This document shows positions 30,100 to 39,359 of a stretch of 64,000 nucleotides of DNA, piece after piece. A model generated the notes under the pieces. It made no database searches, was not told the DNA's origin, and saw nothing but the letters and a program-made list of their open reading frames with translations. A program made the translations under genes and the position numbers. Source of the DNA: Herbaspirillum sp. CF444 (GTDB taxonomy: Bacteria > Pseudomonadota > Gammaproteobacteria > Burkholderiales > Burkholderiaceae_D); the NCBI RefSeq assembly GCF_000282135.1, contig NZ_AKJW01000022.1:1-64000 (forward strand). Direction: 5' to 3'. Numbering within the stretch: the stretch's first letter is position 1; each line of letters begins with the position of its first letter.

Positions 30100-31026
30100 T
30101 CAACGAATCGACGGCGGCAGTCCCAGCCATAAACCAAGCGGCACGAAAATCAGCGCGGCAAGGTTGCCCATGAGCACGATTGACGCGACTTTGTCGGGTT
30201 CCTGACGGTATTGTTCGGCCACCATGAAACACAGCACCGCCGGCGGCAACGCGGCAAACAGATACATTTGCCCGCGTTGCCCGGACGTCAGCGGCAGCAC
30301 CTGATCGAGCAGGAGGGCGACCAGCAATCCGACCAGCGGACAAGTGACGGCGCCGACCAGGCCGATGTGCCAGCTCTTGAAACTGATGTCCATCATGCGC
30401 ACGCCCAGTGCAAACAGCATGATGGGGATACTGGCTTCACCCAACAGCTTCATGGCGGAGAAAACCGGCGGCGGCAGAGGAATGCGGAAGGCCGCGAACA
30501 ATACGCCCAGCACCATGGCGACCATGATCGGGCTCTTGAACAAACGCAGCCAGGAACCCGGCCGGCTGCTGTTGCTGCGGCCATGCTGCAGCATTCTGAC
30601 GCCAAGCGAAAAATAGACGAAGGTCGCCGCCGTGAACAAGGCCACCGCCGCCGACAGGCTTCCCGGCCCGAAAGCCAGCAGCATCAGCGGCACTCCCATG
30701 TTGCCGCCGTTGTTGTACATCATGGGCGGCAGGAAGGTGCGCTTGTCGTAACCCAGCAGGCGCGCGACCGGCCATGCCAGCAGGCCCGAGCCGAGGGAAA
30801 TCAGCACGCTCGCGAGAATCAGCCAGGCGTTGTGCACCATGTCGAAATCCTTGGACGCCAACGCGCTGAACACCATCAGCGGCGCCAGTACTTCCATCGA
30901 CACGCGATTGACCGAGGCCATGTCGGAACGCACCACTTCGCCGCGCCAGCGGGCGTAGCCATAGCCGATGGCGATGATGGCGAAAACGGGAAGGATGATG
31001 CCGGTGATGCGGTCGAAAATTTCCAT
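30100..31026 (-). CDS. AEC family transporter (auxin efflux carrier-like)
   Basis: The 308-residue membrane protein has ten predicted helices in the bacterial AEC/MadM-type pattern: ILPVFAIIAIGYGYARW at the start, the conserved NNGGNMGVPL in the middle and PPAVLCFMVAEQY near the end. Relatives export or import small carboxylates such as malate or malonate. It starts three bases after the KefB-like gene and is probably its operon partner. Substrate unknown. Confidence 0.85.
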   Translation of the reverse strand: MEIFDRITGIILPVFAIIAIGYGYARWRGEVVRSDMASVNRVSMEVLAPLMVFSALASKDFDMVHNAWLILASVLISLGSGLLAWPVARLLGYDKRTFLPPMMYNNGGNMGVPLMLLAFGPGSLSAAVALFTAATFVYFSLGVRMLQHGRSNSSRPGSWLRLFKSPIMVAMVLGVLFAAFRIPLPPPVFSAMKLLGEASIPIMLFALGVRMMDISFKSWHIGLVGAVTCPLVGLLVALLLDQVLPLTSGQRGQMYLFAALPPAVLCFMVAEQYRQEPDKVASIVLMGNLAALIFVPLGLWLGLPPSIR

Positions 31027-31029
31027 TGT

Positions 31030-33018
31030 CTATTTTTTCAGCAAGCGCTTTTCCGCTTTCAGGATGTTTTCCGCCGTGCCGCGCAAAACCAGGATGTCGT
31101 CGGTCTGCAGCCGGGTGTCCGGCGTGAAGTCGACGCGCAGCTTGCCGCGCCGGAGCATCGTGACTTCGGTGTCGAACTGTTCCAGCGCCACCTGATACAA
31201 GGTCTTGCCGATGGCGCTGGCGCCTTCGCCGAGCACCACCGATTCGAGCCGTACATGGAGATTGTCGTTGTCTTCCGGCACATCCGACGCGCCGTGGAAG
31301 TAACCGCGCAGCGAGGTGTAGCGCTCGTCGCGCGCACGCTGCACGCGATGCACCACGCGGCGCAGCGGCACGCCCAGCATCACCAGCGCATGGGACGCCA
31401 GCATCAGGCTTCCCTCCAGCGCTTCCGGCACGACTTCGGTGGCGCCGGCGGCAAGCAGCTTGTCGAGATCGGCATCGTCGTGACTGCGCACGATCACCGG
31501 CAGCGTCGGCACCAGTTCATTGGCGTGATGCAAGACTTTCAGCGCCGACGGCGTGCTGGCGTAGGTGACCACGAGCGCCGCGGCGCGGTGGATGCCGGCG
31601 GCGACCAGGCTTTCGCGGCGGGCGGCGTCGCCGTACGACACGTTGGCGCCGGCGACCTGGGTGTCGTGCACCAGATCCGGATCCATTTCCAGCGCGTGAT
31701 AGGGAATGCCCTCTTCGTCGAGCAGCTTGGCCAGGCTCTGGCCGCTGCGGCCGAAGCCGGCGATGATGACATGCTTGCGGCTCGACATGGTGCGCGTGGC
31801 GAGTTGCGTCAGCGCCAGCGATTGCAGCATCCATTCGTTGGCCGACAGCTTCATGACGATGGCGTCGGACTTGGCGAGGATGAAAGGCGCCGCCAGCATC
31901 GACAGCACCATCGACGCCAGAATCACCTGGATCAGCAAGGGGTCCATCAGCTGCAAGCCGCCGGCCTGGTTGAGCAGCACGAAACCGAACTCGCCCGCCT
32001 GCGCCAGCGCCAGGCCGGTGCGCAAGGCGACGCCGGTGGTCGAACCGAACAACTTCGCCAGACCGGCGATCAGGACGAACTTGAGCAGCACCGGGCCGAT
32101 CAGCAGCAGCAGGACCAGCCACCAGTGTTCCAGCACCAGACGCCCGTTGAGCAGCATGCCGATGGTGATGAAGAACAAGCCGAGCAGGACGTCGCGGAAG
32201 GACTTGATGTCTTCCTCGACCTGATGCTTGTATTCCGTCTCGGAAATCAGCATGCCGGCGATGAAGGCGCCCAGCGCCAGCGACAGGCCGGCCTTTTCCG
32301 TGATCCAGGCGGCGCCCAGCGTGATCATCAGCAGGTTCAGCATGAACAGTTCCTGCGAGCGCCGCTTGACGACGACCTGGAACCAGCTGCGCATCAATTT
32401 TTGCCCGAAGAACAACAGCAGCGCCAGCACCACTACCGCCTTGGTGGTCGCCCACGCCAGCGTGACGGCAAGGTTGCCGGTGTTTTTGGCCAGTGCCGGC
32501 ACGATGATCAGCAGCGGCACCAGCGCCAGATCCTGGAACAGCAGGATGCCGAGGATGCGGCGGCCGTGTTCGGTCTCCAGCTCCAACCGTTCGGTCAGCA
32601 GCTTGGAAACGATCGCGGTGGACGACATGGCCAGCGCGCCGCCCAGCGCAAACGCCGCCGGCCAGCTGATATTGTTCAGTTGCGGCAGGATGTAGGCGGT
32701 ACTCCAGCCGAACACCATGGCCACCGCGATGGTCGCCAGCACCTGCGCCACACCCAGCCCGAACACGATATGACGCATGGACGAGAGTTTGGGCAGGGAG
32801 AATTCCAGCCCGATCGAAAACATCAGGAAGACCACGCCGAACTCGGCCAGGGCATGGGTGGTTTCATTGTCTTCGGCAAAACCGAGGCCGTGCGGGCCGA
32901 TGATGATGCCGACGACCAGATAGCCCAGCATCGGCGGCAAATGAAACATTCGAAAAGCAACGACGCCGAGCACTGCGGCGCCAAGCAGAAAAAGTGTGAG
33001 TTCCAGACCAGAAAACAT
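31030..33018 (-). CDS. CPA2 monovalent cation:proton antiporter with RCK domains (KefB-like)
   Basis: The 662-residue protein has a 12-13-helix exchanger domain (FSIGLEFSLPKL; GGALAMSSTAIVSKLL; LGILLFQDLALVPLL), then an RCK_N nucleotide-binding domain (HVIIAGFGRSGQSLAKLL, GxGxxG-type) and an RCK_C domain (about 575-655). This is the KefB/KefC/YbaL group that controls potassium efflux and internal pH. It is divergent from kdsD, a common arrangement in betaproteobacteria. Confidence 0.9.
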   Translation of the reverse strand: MFSGLELTLFLLGAAVLGVVAFRMFHLPPMLGYLVVGIIIGPHGLGFAEDNETTHALAEFGVVFLMFSIGLEFSLPKLSSMRHIVFGLGVAQVLATIAVAMVFGWSTAYILPQLNNISWPAAFALGGALAMSSTAIVSKLLTERLELETEHGRRILGILLFQDLALVPLLIIVPALAKNTGNLAVTLAWATTKAVVVLALLLFFGQKLMRSWFQVVVKRRSQELFMLNLLMITLGAAWITEKAGLSLALGAFIAGMLISETEYKHQVEEDIKSFRDVLLGLFFITIGMLLNGRLVLEHWWLVLLLLIGPVLLKFVLIAGLAKLFGSTTGVALRTGLALAQAGEFGFVLLNQAGGLQLMDPLLIQVILASMVLSMLAAPFILAKSDAIVMKLSANEWMLQSLALTQLATRTMSSRKHVIIAGFGRSGQSLAKLLDEEGIPYHALEMDPDLVHDTQVAGANVSYGDAARRESLVAAGIHRAAALVVTYASTPSALKVLHHANELVPTLPVIVRSHDDADLDKLLAAGATEVVPEALEGSLMLASHALVMLGVPLRRVVHRVQRARDERYTSLRGYFHGASDVPEDNDNLHVRLESVVLGEGASAIGKTLYQVALEQFDTEVTMLRRGKLRVDFTPDTRLQTDDILVLRGTAENILKAEKRLLKK

Positions 33019-33270
33019 GGATTAGAAAACGAAGCAATTTTTATAGGTGAAGGCCATACAGCCTGTTAAGCCAGAACCATGCCTGCCCGGCTATCATCGG
33101 TCTGATTTGGTGCATTGTTGCGACAGGCCCGCCCCGTCTGTATTCCGGCCATGCACTCACTTGTCGAAATGACAAATCCGGGCCGCAATGCCTTCCAAAT
33201 ATCCCTGTGACGCTACACGAGGTTACATCTGGCAAGTTTTTTGCTTTCGTAATTCGTTTATACTTCGGTT
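33019..33270. promoter_or_regulatory. divergent region, kefB-like / kdsD
   Basis: A TATACT -10-like hexamer at 33259-33264 lies only six bases before the kdsD ATG, and no ribosome-binding site is visible there, which would fit a leaderless or very short-leader transcript. No good -35 was seen. Confidence 0.3.
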
Positions 33271-34299
33271 ATGAGTGTAACCGAACATAAAATCTTGCCA
33301 AAATCTTTTTCCGCCGAAAGCGCACGGCAGGCGCTGAGTCTCGCCCGTCAGACCTTGCAGATCGAGGCCGATGCCATCCTGGCGCTGAAAGCCCGCATGT
33401 CGGACAAGGCCGACGAGCCGTTGGCCCGCGCCGTGGGCATCTTGCTGGAATGCAAAGGCCGCGTGGTCGTCTCCGGCATTGGCAAGTCCGGCCATATCGG
33501 CCGCAAGATCGCCGCGACCTTCGCCTCCACCGGCACGCCCGCGCTGTTCATGCACCCGGCCGAAGCGGCGCATGGCGACCTGGGCATGGTCACGCCCAAT
33601 GACGTCTTCATTGCCATCTCGAATTCCGGCGAGACTGCCGAACTGATGGCGATCGTGCCCATCATCAAGCGCATGGGCGCCTACCTGATCTCCATGACCG
33701 GCAATGACGAATCCAGCCTGGCGCTGCTGTCGTCGATCCATCTGAACGTCGGCGTGGCCAAGGAAGCCTGCACCCTGAACCTGGCGCCGACCGCCAGCAC
33801 CACCGCCACGCTGGCCATGGGCGACGCACTGGCCGTGTCCCTGCTCGATGCGCGCGGGTTCATGGAAGAGGATTTTGCCCGCTCGCACCCCGGCGGCGCA
33901 CTCGGTCGCCGCCTGCTGACGCATGTGCGCGACGTGATGCGCACCGGCGACGCCATCCCGGCCGTCACGCCCGACGTATCGCTGTCGGCGGCATTGATGG
34001 AAATCACCCGCAAGGGCATGGCGATGACAGCCGTGGTCGACGACCACTACCGCCCGATCGGCGTATTCACCGACGGCGACCTGCGCCGCCTGCTGGAACG
34101 TGGCGAAGATTTCACCAAATTCTCGATTGCCGACGTCATGCATCACGGTCCGCGCACCATCATGCCGGACCAGCTGGCGGTCGACGCCGTCCAGTTGATG
34201 GAAGAATTTCGCATCAACCAGGTGCTGGTGGCCGATGCCGCCGGCAAGCTGGTCGGCGCGCTGCATATCCACGACCTGACCCGCGCCAAGGTGATCTGA
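33271..34299 (+). CDS. kdsD: D-arabinose 5-phosphate isomerase (KpsF/GutQ family)
   Basis: The 342-residue protein has a SIS domain (VVVSGIGKSGHIGRKIAATFASTGTPALFMHP, split here by position: about residues 64-97; ISNSGETAEL; SHPGGALGRR) followed by two CBS domains (about 210-335). It converts ribulose 5-phosphate to arabinose 5-phosphate, the first step to Kdo for LPS. It leads the kdsD-kdsC-lptC-lptA-lptB-rpoN-hpf run. The stop overlaps the kdsC start by one base. Confidence 0.95.
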   Translation: MSVTEHKILPKSFSAESARQALSLARQTLQIEADAILALKARMSDKADEPLARAVGILLECKGRVVVSGIGKSGHIGRKIAATFASTGTPALFMHPAEAAHGDLGMVTPNDVFIAISNSGETAELMAIVPIIKRMGAYLISMTGNDESSLALLSSIHLNVGVAKEACTLNLAPTASTTATLAMGDALAVSLLDARGFMEEDFARSHPGGALGRRLLTHVRDVMRTGDAIPAVTPDVSLSAALMEITRKGMAMTAVVDDHYRPIGVFTDGDLRRLLERGEDFTKFSIADVMHHGPRTIMPDQLAVDAVQLMEEFRINQVLVADAAGKLVGALHIHDLTRAKVI

Positions 34300-34850
34300 T
34301 GGCCGACCGATTCAGCACCGCCAGCGCCTCCGCCATTGCCAAAGCCAGACAAGTCCGGTTGATGATTTTCGACGTCGACGGCGTACTGACCGACGGCGGT
34401 TTGTATTACGGCGCGGACGGCGAACCGATCAAGCGCTTCAATGCGCTCGACGGCCACGGCATCAAGATGCTGCAGCAGTTCGGCGGCATCGCCACGGCAA
34501 TCATTACGGCGCGCCAGTCGCCCATCGTATTGCGCCGCGCCAAGGACCTCGGCATCGCCCACGTGTTCCAGGGCGTGCACGACAAGCGCATCGCCTTCGC
34601 CCAATTGCTGGAACAGACCGGCATCCCGGCGTCCGCCTGCGGCTATCTCGGCGACGACGTGATCGACCTGCCGGTGCTGACCAAGGTCGGCTTCACCGCT
34701 TGTGTGGCCAACGGTCACCACGACGTCAAGCAACGCGTCGACTACATCACCGAAGGTGTTGGCGGCAACGGCGCAGCGCGTGAACTCTGCGACCTGATCC
34801 TGACGGCGCAAGGGTATTACGAGGCGGCGCTGGCCGGTTATCTTGCATGA
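34299..34850 (+). CDS. kdsC: 3-deoxy-D-manno-octulosonate 8-phosphate phosphatase
   Basis: The 183-residue protein is a small HAD phosphatase without cap: MIFDVDGVLTDGGLYYG (nucleophile and acid Asp), a central ITARQS segment and GYLGDDVIDLPVL. It releases phosphate from Kdo 8-phosphate. It forms a tetramer in characterised relatives. It overlaps kdsD by one base and lptC by four. Confidence 0.95.
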   Translation: MADRFSTASASAIAKARQVRLMIFDVDGVLTDGGLYYGADGEPIKRFNALDGHGIKMLQQFGGIATAIITARQSPIVLRRAKDLGIAHVFQGVHDKRIAFAQLLEQTGIPASACGYLGDDVIDLPVLTKVGFTACVANGHHDVKQRVDYITEGVGGNGAARELCDLILTAQGYYEAALAGYLA

Positions 34851-35449
34851 GCAACCACAGCGGCGAACGCGCGGCGCAGCGCATCCGGTTGATCGTCACC
34901 GTCGTCGTGCTGGCGGCGCTGGCGCTGGCCAGCTTCTGGGTGCTGCAAGTCATGCATCGCAATATCGACGACTCGCTGGCGGCGCGTCCGCGCACCAAGC
35001 CCGATTATTACGTCGAAAAATTCAGCTACGTCAAAATGGCTGAGACCGGCTTGCCGCGCTACGACATCACCGGCGCCAGGATGGTGCACTTTCCGGCGGA
35101 CGACTCGTTCGAAGTAACCTTGCCGGTCATCACCACCCTGTCGGAAGAGAAGGCGCCGATGACGCTGCGCTCGCAACGCGCCAGGATCGAAGACGACAAC
35201 ACCAAGATCCACATGTACGGCGACGTCAACGGCAACCGTGCCGCCACCGCCACGTCCGAGAACATGCACCTGAAGACCGAGTACCTGTTGCTGCTGCCGG
35301 ACGACGATATTGCAAAAACGGACAAACCCGTCGAGATCACCCTGGGCGCATCGATCATGACCGGCACCGGCATGATCGCCAACAACGCCACACAGGAATT
35401 CCAGTTACTCCACAACGTCCGCGGCACCTACCAGCCGCGTGCGCGCTAG
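34847..35449 (+). CDS. lptC: LPS export ABC transporter periplasmic protein LptC
   Basis: The 200-residue protein has one N-terminal membrane anchor (about 14-33) and a periplasmic beta-jellyroll rich in short strands (YDITGARMVHFPADDSFEVT; NATQEFQLLHNVRG). LptC takes LPS from the LptBFG transporter to LptA. Identity rests on the fold pattern and on its position between kdsC and lptA. The start overlaps the kdsC stop. Confidence 0.9.
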   Translation: MSNHSGERAAQRIRLIVTVVVLAALALASFWVLQVMHRNIDDSLAARPRTKPDYYVEKFSYVKMAETGLPRYDITGARMVHFPADDSFEVTLPVITTLSEEKAPMTLRSQRARIEDDNTKIHMYGDVNGNRAATATSENMHLKTEYLLLLPDDDIAKTDKPVEITLGASIMTGTGMIANNATQEFQLLHNVRGTYQPRAR

Positions 35450-35496
35450 CCACAAGCCAGTCGGCACAACCAAGCGAGATATTTGCGCAGGATGAT

Positions 35497-36054
35497 ATGA
35501 AAACCAATCTTTTATTGCCTCTGCTGACCCTGCTCCTGATGAGCGCAAGCGGCATCGTCCGCGCCGAGAAGGCCGATACCGAAAAACCGACGCGCATCGA
35601 AGCCGAACAGATGGTCTACGACGACGTCAAGCAGGTGAAGACCTTCACCGGCAACGTCGTGCTCACGCGCGGCACGCTGCTGATCAAGGCCGGCAAGGTG
35701 GTGCTGACGACGGATCCGGCCGGTTACGAATTCGCCATCCTGTACGCGGCGCCCGGCCAGTTGGCCAGCTTCCGCCAGAAGCGCGACGGCGGTCCGAACC
35801 TGTGGATCGAAGGCCAGGCAGAACGCATCGAATACAGCGAGAAAACCGAAATCTCGAAATTGTTTACGCGCGCGCACATGCAGCGCATGGATGGCGCCCG
35901 CATCACGGATGAAGTCAACGGCGAGTTCATTTCCTACGACAGCCGCGCCGAATTCTATTCGGTCAACAACACCAATACCGGCGAAAGCAAGCCGGGCGGC
36001 GGACGCATCACCGCGATCATCCAGCCGCGCGTCGAACCATCGAAGGGACCATAA
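35497..36054 (+). CDS. lptA: LPS transport periplasmic protein LptA
   Basis: The 185-residue protein has a signal peptide (MKTNLLLPLLTLLLMSASG, cleaved near VRA-EK) and the OstA-like repeat domain (DDVKQVKTFTGNVVLTRGTLLIKAGKVVLTTD, residues about 45-77 by position). LptA bridges the periplasm as an LPS-conducting filament between LptC and LptD. AGGA precedes the start. The C-terminal tail of about 20 residues is Gly/Lys-rich. Confidence 0.93.
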   Translation: MKTNLLLPLLTLLLMSASGIVRAEKADTEKPTRIEAEQMVYDDVKQVKTFTGNVVLTRGTLLIKAGKVVLTTDPAGYEFAILYAAPGQLASFRQKRDGGPNLWIEGQAERIEYSEKTEISKLFTRAHMQRMDGARITDEVNGEFISYDSRAEFYSVNNTNTGESKPGGGRITAIIQPRVEPSKGP

Positions 36055-36055
36055 G

Positions 36056-36799
36056 ATGGCGATCAGTTCTCTCGTTGTACGCGGCTTGCAAAAGAGCTAC
36101 GGCGCGCGCCAGGTCGTGCGCGACGTCTCGCTCGAAGTCGAAAGCGGCGAAGTGGTCGGCTTGCTCGGCCCCAACGGCGCCGGCAAGACGACTTCGTTCT
36201 ACATGATCGTCGGCCTGGTGCCTTCCGACGGTGGCGAAATCGATCTGGACGGTTCCGCCATCTCGCGCCTGCCGATTCACCAGCGCGCCGAACTGGGCCT
36301 GTCCTATCTGCCGCAGGAAGCCTCGGTGTTCCGCAAGCTGACCGTGGAAGACAACATCCGCGCCGTGCTGGAGCTGCGCAAGGAAAACGGCAAGCCGCTC
36401 AGCCGCGATGAAATCGAAGGCCGCCTCAACAACCTGCTGCACGAACTGCAAATCGAAAAGCTGCGCGAAAGCCAGGCCTTGTCCTTGTCCGGCGGCGAAC
36501 GCCGCCGCGTCGAGATCGCCCGCGCGCTGGCCACCGATCCGCGCTTCGTGCTGCTGGACGAACCGTTCGCCGGTATCGACCCGATTGCGGTGATCGAGAT
36601 CCAGCGCATCGTGCGCTTCCTCAAGGAACGCGGCATCGGCGTGCTGATCACCGACCACAACGTGCGCGAAACGCTGGGCATCTGCGACCGCGCCTACATC
36701 ATCAATCAGGGCACGGTACTGGCCAGCGGCAGCCCTGACGACATCATCGCCAATGAATCCGTACGCCGCGTGTATCTCGGCGAACACTTCCGCATGTAA
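36056..36799 (+). CDS. lptB: LPS export ABC transporter ATP-binding protein LptB
   Basis: The 247-residue ATPase starts at the ATG one base after the lptA stop. Walker A is GPNGAGKTTSFYMI, the signature LSLSGGERRRVEIARAL, Walker B FVLLDEPFAGIDPI, and the H-loop ITDHNVRETL. The C-terminus VRRVYLGEHFRM is typical of LptB. It powers LPS extraction with LptF and LptG, which are encoded elsewhere. Confidence 0.97.
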   Translation: MAISSLVVRGLQKSYGARQVVRDVSLEVESGEVVGLLGPNGAGKTTSFYMIVGLVPSDGGEIDLDGSAISRLPIHQRAELGLSYLPQEASVFRKLTVEDNIRAVLELRKENGKPLSRDEIEGRLNNLLHELQIEKLRESQALSLSGGERRRVEIARALATDPRFVLLDEPFAGIDPIAVIEIQRIVRFLKERGIGVLITDHNVRETLGICDRAYIINQGTVLASGSPDDIIANESVRRVYLGEHFRM

Positions 36800-36823
36800 T
36801 GCCGTAGTACCCCAGGCCACTGA

Positions 36824-38305
36824 ATGAAACAATCGCTCCAGTTACGCACATCCCAGCATCTGGCATTGACGCCGCAGTTGCAGCAGTCGATCCGTCTGCT
36901 GCAATTGTCGACGCTGGAACTGCATCAGGAACTGGAACAGATCCTTTCCGACAATCCGCTGCTGGAACGTCTCGACGATGCCCTCGACAACTCCGTGCGC
37001 CTGCTGGCCGACGGCGCCCTCAGCGCGACGCCCGCAACCCAGGCGGACCCGGCCGAGAACGTCGTCAGCAGCGCGCCGACCGAAGCGGAAACGGCCGAAC
37101 ACGCCGACAGCCTTGGCGGCGACGACAACAACGTCAGCGGCGACGCCGAGTGGAGTTTCGACGACGTCGCCCGCACCGGCAAGACGCCCGACGATGAAGA
37201 CGCGCGCCCGCAACTGGAAGCCCACGACGTCACCCTGCGCGAGCATCTGCTGGAGCAGGCGCGCCTGACCGTGCGCATGCTGCGCGATCGCGCGCTGGTC
37301 GAACTGATCGTCGACGCCCTCGACGATCACGGCTATCTGGAAGAACCGCTGGAAGACATCCTCGCGCGCCTGCCCGAAGAGCTCGAGATCGAACTCGAAG
37401 AACTCTCCATCGCGCTAAAGCTGCTGCAAAGTTTCGACCCTGCCGGCGTCGGCGCGCGCAGTGCATCCGAATGTCTCGCGCTGCAAATCAAACGCCTGCC
37501 GAAAGTTGCCTTTGTCACACGCCGGCTGGCGCTGACGATCGTGGAAGAATGCCTGTCGCTGTTTGCGCAACGGGATTTCAACAAGATCAAGAAAGCGCTC
37601 GGCTGCGACGACGAAGACTTGCGAGAAGCACAAGCCGTCATCCGCCAGTGCAATCCGCATCCCGGCTCGGCTTTCGCATCGGAAACGTCGGACTATGTCG
37701 TGCCCGATGTCATTGTCAAAGCGACCAAGGACGGCTGGCAGGTTTTGCTCAACCACGACGTCATGCCGCGCCTGCGCGTCAATGCCATGTACGCCAATGC
37801 GATGAAGCAGACCAAGGGCGACGGATCGCTCGGGTCGCAGCTGCAGGAAGCCAAGTGGCTGATCAAAAACATGCGTCAGCGCTTCGACACGATTTTGCGT
37901 GTCGCCCAGGCAATTGTTGAACGGCAACGCAACTTTTTTTCGCATGGCGCGGTTGCCATGAGACCCCTTGTGTTGCGCGAAATAGCTGATACACTAGGTC
38001 TACACGAGAGCACTATTTCTCGTGTGACGACTCAGAAGTACATGCTGACCCCGCATGGCATGTTTGAGTTGAAATACTTCTTCGGCAGCCACGTCGCAAC
38101 GGAAACGGGAGGAGAAGCATCCTCCACCGCGATACGGGCTCTCATCAAACAACTGATAGGAGCAGAAGACCCTAAGAACCCACTCTCTGATAGCAAGATT
38201 GCAGACATGTTGGCGGAACAGGGCATGGTGGTGGCGCGGCGTACCGTCGCGAAATACCGCGAAGTGCTCAAGATCCCGCCGGTTAATCTCCGCAAATCTC
38301 TGTAA
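36824..38305 (+). CDS. rpoN: RNA polymerase sigma-54 factor
   Basis: The 493-residue protein begins with the Gln/Leu-rich activator-interacting region ([20 protein letters not shown]), followed by an acidic spacer (about 65-135), the core-binding domain, the helix-turn-helix ([17 protein letters not shown]) and the RpoN box [10 protein letters not shown] near the end. It directs transcription from -24/-12 promoters, e.g. nitrogen and motility genes. It follows lptB by 24 bases, the usual order. Confidence 0.97.
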   Translation: MKQSLQLRTSQHLALTPQLQQSIRLLQLSTLELHQELEQILSDNPLLERLDDALDNSVRLLADGALSATPATQADPAENVVSSAPTEAETAEHADSLGGDDNNVSGDAEWSFDDVARTGKTPDDEDARPQLEAHDVTLREHLLEQARLTVRMLRDRALVELIVDALDDHGYLEEPLEDILARLPEELEIELEELSIALKLLQSFDPAGVGARSASECLALQIKRLPKVAFVTRRLALTIVEECLSLFAQRDFNKIKKALGCDDEDLREAQAVIRQCNPHPGSAFASETSDYVVPDVIVKATKDGWQVLLNHDVMPRLRVNAMYANAMKQTKGDGSLGSQLQEAKWLIKNMRQRFDTILRVAQAIVERQRNFFSHGAVAMRPLVLREIADTLGLHESTISRVTTQKYMLTPHGMFELKYFFGSHVATETGGEASSTAIRALIKQLIGAEDPKNPLSDSKIADMLAEQGMVVARRTVAKYREVLKIPPVNLRKSL

Positions 38306-38407
38306 GTTTTTCTGTAGTAGCACCTGTTGCTGTGTTCCGGCGTAATGCTCCACAAACAACCGGACAATGCGTAAGAACCTCCAGCAATCTCACGATAGGA
38401 GTGCTGT

Positions 38408-38761
38408 ATGAATCTGACCATTAGTGGCCATCACCTCGATTTGACCCCCGCAATTCGCGAATACGTGCAAAACAAACTGACGCGCATCAAGCGCCATTTT
38501 GATCACGTCATCGACATCAGTGTGATCCTCAGCGTCGACAAGCTGACAGAAAAAGAAAAACGCCAGAAAGCAGAAATCAACGTTCACATTAAGGGTAAGG
38601 ACTTGCATGCCGAAAGCATTGCACATGACCTGTATGCCGCCATCGACATGCTGATCGACAAACTGGACCGCCAGGTCATCAAGCATAAGGACCGCGTACA
38701 GAACCATCACTCGATGGCAAAACGCCTGCCGGAAGAACCGCTCGCCGCAGCTGCCTCGTGA
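38408..38761 (+). CDS. hpf: ribosome hibernation promoting factor
   Basis: The 117-residue protein has the short HPF/RaiA beta-alpha fold: [39 protein letters not shown], and [20 protein letters not shown]. It binds the 30S subunit and promotes inactive 100S ribosomes. It has AGGAG six bases before the start and sits behind rpoN, as in most proteobacteria. Confidence 0.95.
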   Translation: MNLTISGHHLDLTPAIREYVQNKLTRIKRHFDHVIDISVILSVDKLTEKEKRQKAEINVHIKGKDLHAESIAHDLYAAIDMLIDKLDRQVIKHKDRVQNHHSMAKRLPEEPLAAAAS

Positions 38762-38795
38762 TATCCAGCTAGCCGGCGGATTGGACCGGCGACAG

Positions 38796-38829
38796 AAAAA
38801 GGGCGCGTCAGCGCCCTTTCTTGTTTTTA
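38796..38829 (+). terminator. Rho-independent terminator of hpf
   Basis: AAAGGGCGC and GCGCCCTTT form a stem around GTCA, followed by a T-rich stretch (CTTGTTTTT). It ends the LPS-rpoN-hpf run. Confidence 0.88.
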
Positions 38830-38868
38830 TATCATTTACGCCTTTCCGCCGTTTTCCATCCAGGGCCG

Positions 38869-38892
38869 CCTTGTCTTGCCGGCAAGACAAGG
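38869..38892. repeat. perfect 24-base palindrome upstream of grxD
   Basis: The half CCTTGTCTTGCC is followed directly by its reverse complement. It lies about 150 bases before grxD, after the hpf terminator, and just before an AT-rich segment. It may be an operator or form a cruciform; no protein is known to me for this exact site. Confidence 0.6.
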
Positions 38893-39005
38893 TCAAATAA
38901 TTTATATACTTTCTTATCGGCGAAGTTGCCGAAAAGACAGTTTTCCGTTTCGCAACACCGCATCCGCAGAATCGGCAGACCTCAACGCGATGGCTCGCTT
39001 TTTCA

Positions 39006-39011
39006 TATAAT
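39006..39011 (+). promoter_or_regulatory. -10 element of grxD
   Basis: A consensus TATAAT lies 33 bases before the grxD ATG. No matching -35 is seen at the usual distance. GAAGG precedes the start codon. Confidence 0.4.
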
Positions 39012-39043
39012 GTCGGCATTGCGAACTTTTTGAAGGTGTAGTC

Positions 39044-39355
39044 ATGAGCGAAGTCCAATCCTGGATCAAAGAAACCGTTACCCAAAACAATGTCGTGCTG
39101 TTCATGAAGGGCACTGCGCAATTCCCGCAATGCGGCTTCTCCGGCAAGGCGATCCAACTGCTCAAGGCCAGCGGCGCTGAAAACATCGTCACCGTCAACG
39201 TGCTGGAAAGCGCCGACGTGCGCCAGGGCATCAAGGAATACTCGAACTGGCCGACCATCCCGCAACTGTATGTCAACGGCGAATTCGTCGGCGGCTCCGA
39301 CATCATGACCGAAATGTACGAATCGGGCGAATTGCAAACCCTGTTCAAGGGCTGA
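39044..39355 (+). CDS. grxD: monothiol glutaredoxin, Grx4 family
   Basis: The 103-residue protein contains the monothiol active site QCGFSGK (Cys 27), the cis-Pro segment [16 protein letters not shown] and the glutathione-binding GGSDIM. Proteins of this type bind and transfer [2Fe-2S] clusters with BolA or glutathione. ubiX follows within five bases, so the two are probably cotranscribed. Confidence 0.95.
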   Translation: MSEVQSWIKETVTQNNVVLFMKGTAQFPQCGFSGKAIQLLKASGAENIVTVNVLESADVRQGIKEYSNWPTIPQLYVNGEFVGGSDIMTEMYESGELQTLFKG

Positions 39356-39359
39356 TCCC

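Noticed and set aside
30211-33069. A 952-codon open frame antisense to the AEC and KefB-like genes
   Set aside because: His/Gln/Arg-rich shadow sequence produced by GC-biased codon use on the opposite strand; both sense genes are clear.
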